Assembly: GCF_005049105.1 (NCBI RefSeq)
Contig: NZ_SUKA01000001.1
Span: 1,178,001-1,242,000, forward strand
Direction: 5' to 3'
DNA length: 64,000 nt
Origin: Sphingobacterium alkalisoli
GTDB taxonomy: Bacteria > Bacteroidota > Bacteroidia > Sphingobacteriales > Sphingobacteriaceae
Shown piece by piece: positions 62,365 to 64,000 of the stretch; the first letter of the stretch is position 1; each line of letters begins with the position of its first letter. A program made the position numbers and the translations under genes. A model generated the notes under the pieces. That model worked only from the letters and a program-made list of their open reading frames with translations. It was not told where the DNA came from and did no database searches.

Positions 62365-64000
62365 ATGGATAGCAATAAAAAATATTGGAAAGGTTTAGAA
62401 GAGTTAAATCAGACTCCTGCTTTCGTAGAAAGTAAAAAAGGGGAGTTTGCTGAACCTATTCCTGTAGAAGATGTATTAAATGAAGCAGGTTTAAGTACAA
62501 GAACACCACGTCGTGACTTTTTAAAAGCTTTGGGTTTCGGTTTAGGAGCTGTTACATTAGCAGCGTGTAACCGTACACCTATTCATAAGGCAGTACCTTA
62601 TGTGATCAAGCCAGAAGAGGTTACGCCAGGTATACCTAATTTCTATGCTTCCTCTTTTAATGGACAAAGTGTATTGGTAAGAACACGTGAAGGTCGTCCT
62701 ATTTCGATTGAAGCTAATCCGAATGCAATTGGCTTAAATCAAGGAACGGATGCGCCTACAGTAGCTTCTGTTTTGGATTTGTACGACATGTCCAAATTAC
62801 AAAATCCGCAAATTGGTGGTAGAGATGTAGAGTGGTCTAAATTAGATAGTACTGTAATTGCTTCTTTAGATAAAGCTGCGACTGCGGGCAAGCAGATTAC
62901 AATTGTTTCTAATACAGTGAATTCACCGACTACTTTAGCTGCAATCGCTAAGTTGACGGCTAAATACACTACAACTTCTCATATTCAGGTTGATGCGATT
63001 TCATATAGCGGTATTATCGAAGCGAATAGAAATTCGTTTGGTAAAGCCGTTATACCTTCATACCGATTTGCGAATGCACAGGTTGTGGTTTCTGTAGCCG
63101 CTGATTTCTTGGGATCTTGGCTAGCAGGTGAAGAGCATACACAAGATTATATTAAAAACCGTGACTACAAATCATTGAAGAATGGTAAAATGTCACGTCA
63201 TATTCAATTCGAATCTGGATTGAGCATGACAGGATCTAACGCTGACGTACGTATTGCTATCAAACCGTCGGAAGAGGGGGCTGTTTTAATCGCGTTATAC
63301 AATGAGATTACTGGTCAAAATGTAGCGGGTGCTACAACGAATGCAAAGGCACAGACTGCAATCAAATTGGCGGCTAAAGAATTAGCTAATGCAAAAGGTG
63401 CTGCAGTAGTAGTGGCCGGCTCTAATGATGTAAATATTCAAGCACTAGTAAATGCAATTAACACGCAACTTGGTGCTTACGGTGCGATTATAGATTTAGA
63501 TAATTATTCTAAACAATATCAAGGCTCAGATACAGCTTTCCAGCAGTTCTTAACTGCAGCTAAAGCTGGTCAGGTAGGTGTTGCGTTTTTCCTGAATAGC
63601 AATCCGATTTACGATTATTTCAACACGAGTGATGTAGCAGCGGCTTTAGCTAAGGTGGATTTTACCTTGTCTTTTGCTGATCGTGCGGACGAAACTGCTT
63701 CGGAGTTAAAAGCTATTGCTCCGGCTTCTACCTTTTTAGAGTCATGGGGCGATGCTTCTGCCAAGGAGGGATTATTCACCATCGTACAACCTACGATCAA
63801 TCCTGTGTTCAATACCAGACAAGCTGAACAAAGCTTATTGGTATGGGCTGGAGATACAACTTCTATTTACGATTTTGTAAAATTAAATTGGGAAAGCAAT
63901 ATCCTACCGGGAACAGGCAAAGCATGGAAAGATGTATTACAAGCAGGTTTTGTATATAAAGGATCTACAACAGGGTCAGCGTATTCGGCGAATGTTGATG
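62365..64000 (+). CDS. actB: Alternative complex III molybdopterin-oxidoreductase-like subunit ActB (N-terminal part)
   Basis: Starts at the ATG at 62365 and runs off the right edge, so 545 of about 1000 expected residues are seen. A twin-arginine motif lies at residues 49-50 (TPRRDFLKALGFGLGAVTL), followed by AACN, possibly lipidated. The unusual 48-residue extension before it (MDSNKKYWKGLEELNQTPAF) is typical of the Tat-variant oxidoreductase of Bacteroidota. Downstream are YVIKPEEVTPGIPNFYASSF, VRTREGRPISIEANP and DLYDMSKLQNPQIGGRDVEW, which fit the molybdopterin-family fold. ActB itself binds iron-sulfur clusters rather than a pterin. It lies 38 bases after actA. Confidence 0.93.
   Translation, partial: MDSNKKYWKGLEELNQTPAFVESKKGEFAEPIPVEDVLNEAGLSTRTPRRDFLKALGFGLGAVTLAACNRTPIHKAVPYVIKPEEVTPGIPNFYASSFNGQSVLVRTREGRPISIEANPNAIGLNQGTDAPTVASVLDLYDMSKLQNPQIGGRDVEWSKLDSTVIASLDKAATAGKQITIVSNTVNSPTTLAAIAKLTAKYTTTSHIQVDAISYSGIIEANRNSFGKAVIPSYRFANAQVVVSVAADFLGSWLAGEEHTQDYIKNRDYKSLKNGKMSRHIQFESGLSMTGSNADVRIAIKPSEEGAVLIALYNEITGQNVAGATTNAKAQTAIKLAAKELANAKGAAVVVAGSNDVNIQALVNAINTQLGAYGAIIDLDNYSKQYQGSDTAFQQFLTAAKAGQVGVAFFLNSNPIYDYFNTSDVAAALAKVDFTLSFADRADETASELKAIAPASTFLESWGDASAKEGLFTIVQPTINPVFNTRQAEQSLLVWAGDTTSIYDFVKLNWESNILPGTGKAWKDVLQAGFVYKGSTTGSAYSANVD

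Noticed and set aside
1..64000. tRNA, rRNA, CRISPR arrays, integrases, riboswitches
   Set aside because: No repeat-spacer pattern, tRNA-like cloverleaf, rRNA segment, integrase gene or known riboswitch core was noticed on reading the gaps; a dedicated search was not possible.

Overview
The window is from a member of the Bacteroidota, most likely the family Sphingobacteriaceae (Sphingobacterium, Pedobacter or a relative). The evidence is four SusC/SusD receptor pairs, many lipoproteins with a cysteine lipobox, a GldB homologue, an alternative complex III operon, and Bacteroidota-type promoters (TTG, 20 bases, TAnnTTTG). No rRNA, tRNA, CRISPR array, phage gene or transposase was recognised.

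Layout. 1-13.8 kb: two SusC/SusD pairs interleaved with three fasciclin (FAS1) proteins and no carbohydrate-active enzyme. 13.9-14.4 kb: a small secreted protein of unknown function. 14.7-22.4 kb: a compact polysaccharide utilisation locus (SusC, SusD, SGNH acetylesterase, GH105 hydrolase), probably for acetylated pectin-type or uronic acid glycans. 22.4-24.9 kb: a 7TM-DISM histidine kinase and LuxR-type response regulator on the minus strand. 25.1-30.5 kb: a plus-strand operon encoding a secreted protein with a repeated LDF(W/F)GNP motif, two tandem formylglycine-enzyme-like proteins without the usual cysteine pair, and a probable outer membrane protein. 30.6-34.5 kb: two lipoproteins, NAD+ synthetase and a small beta-barrel protein, all on the minus strand. 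34.7-37.6 kb: GldB and a membrane-spanning TPR/HTH regulator. 38.7-47.6 kb: a fourth SusCD locus with TIG/NHL, DUF1735-like and BACON proteins but no enzyme. 47.6-53.3 kb: two FKBP-like lipoproteins, a CBS protein, and a thioredoxin/TonB receptor/His-rich membrane protein operon. 53.3-56.2 kb: panD, panC and a divergent short glycogen-synthase-like gene. 56.2-60.6 kb: a DUF493 protein, a GH92 mannosidase with a divergent LacI regulator, and msrB. 61.0 kb to the right edge: actA and the first part of actB of alternative complex III.

Two signals cut across the genes. First, a 525-bp element with 18-bp terminal inverted repeats occurs twice (37695-38219 and 53768-54292); the second copy lies between panC and panD. 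Second, a 20-bp inverted repeat of form AATACCT-N6-(A/G)GGTATT lies upstream of the kinase/regulator genes (and of the divergent 25-30 kb operon) and again upstream of the lipoprotein gene at 30.6-31.4 kb. This suggests that the kinase/regulator pair, the LDF(W/F)GNP operon and that lipoprotein form one regulated envelope module, which is the best candidate here for an undescribed system.

All family assignments come from reading motifs by eye, without database searches. Specific substrates are inferences.
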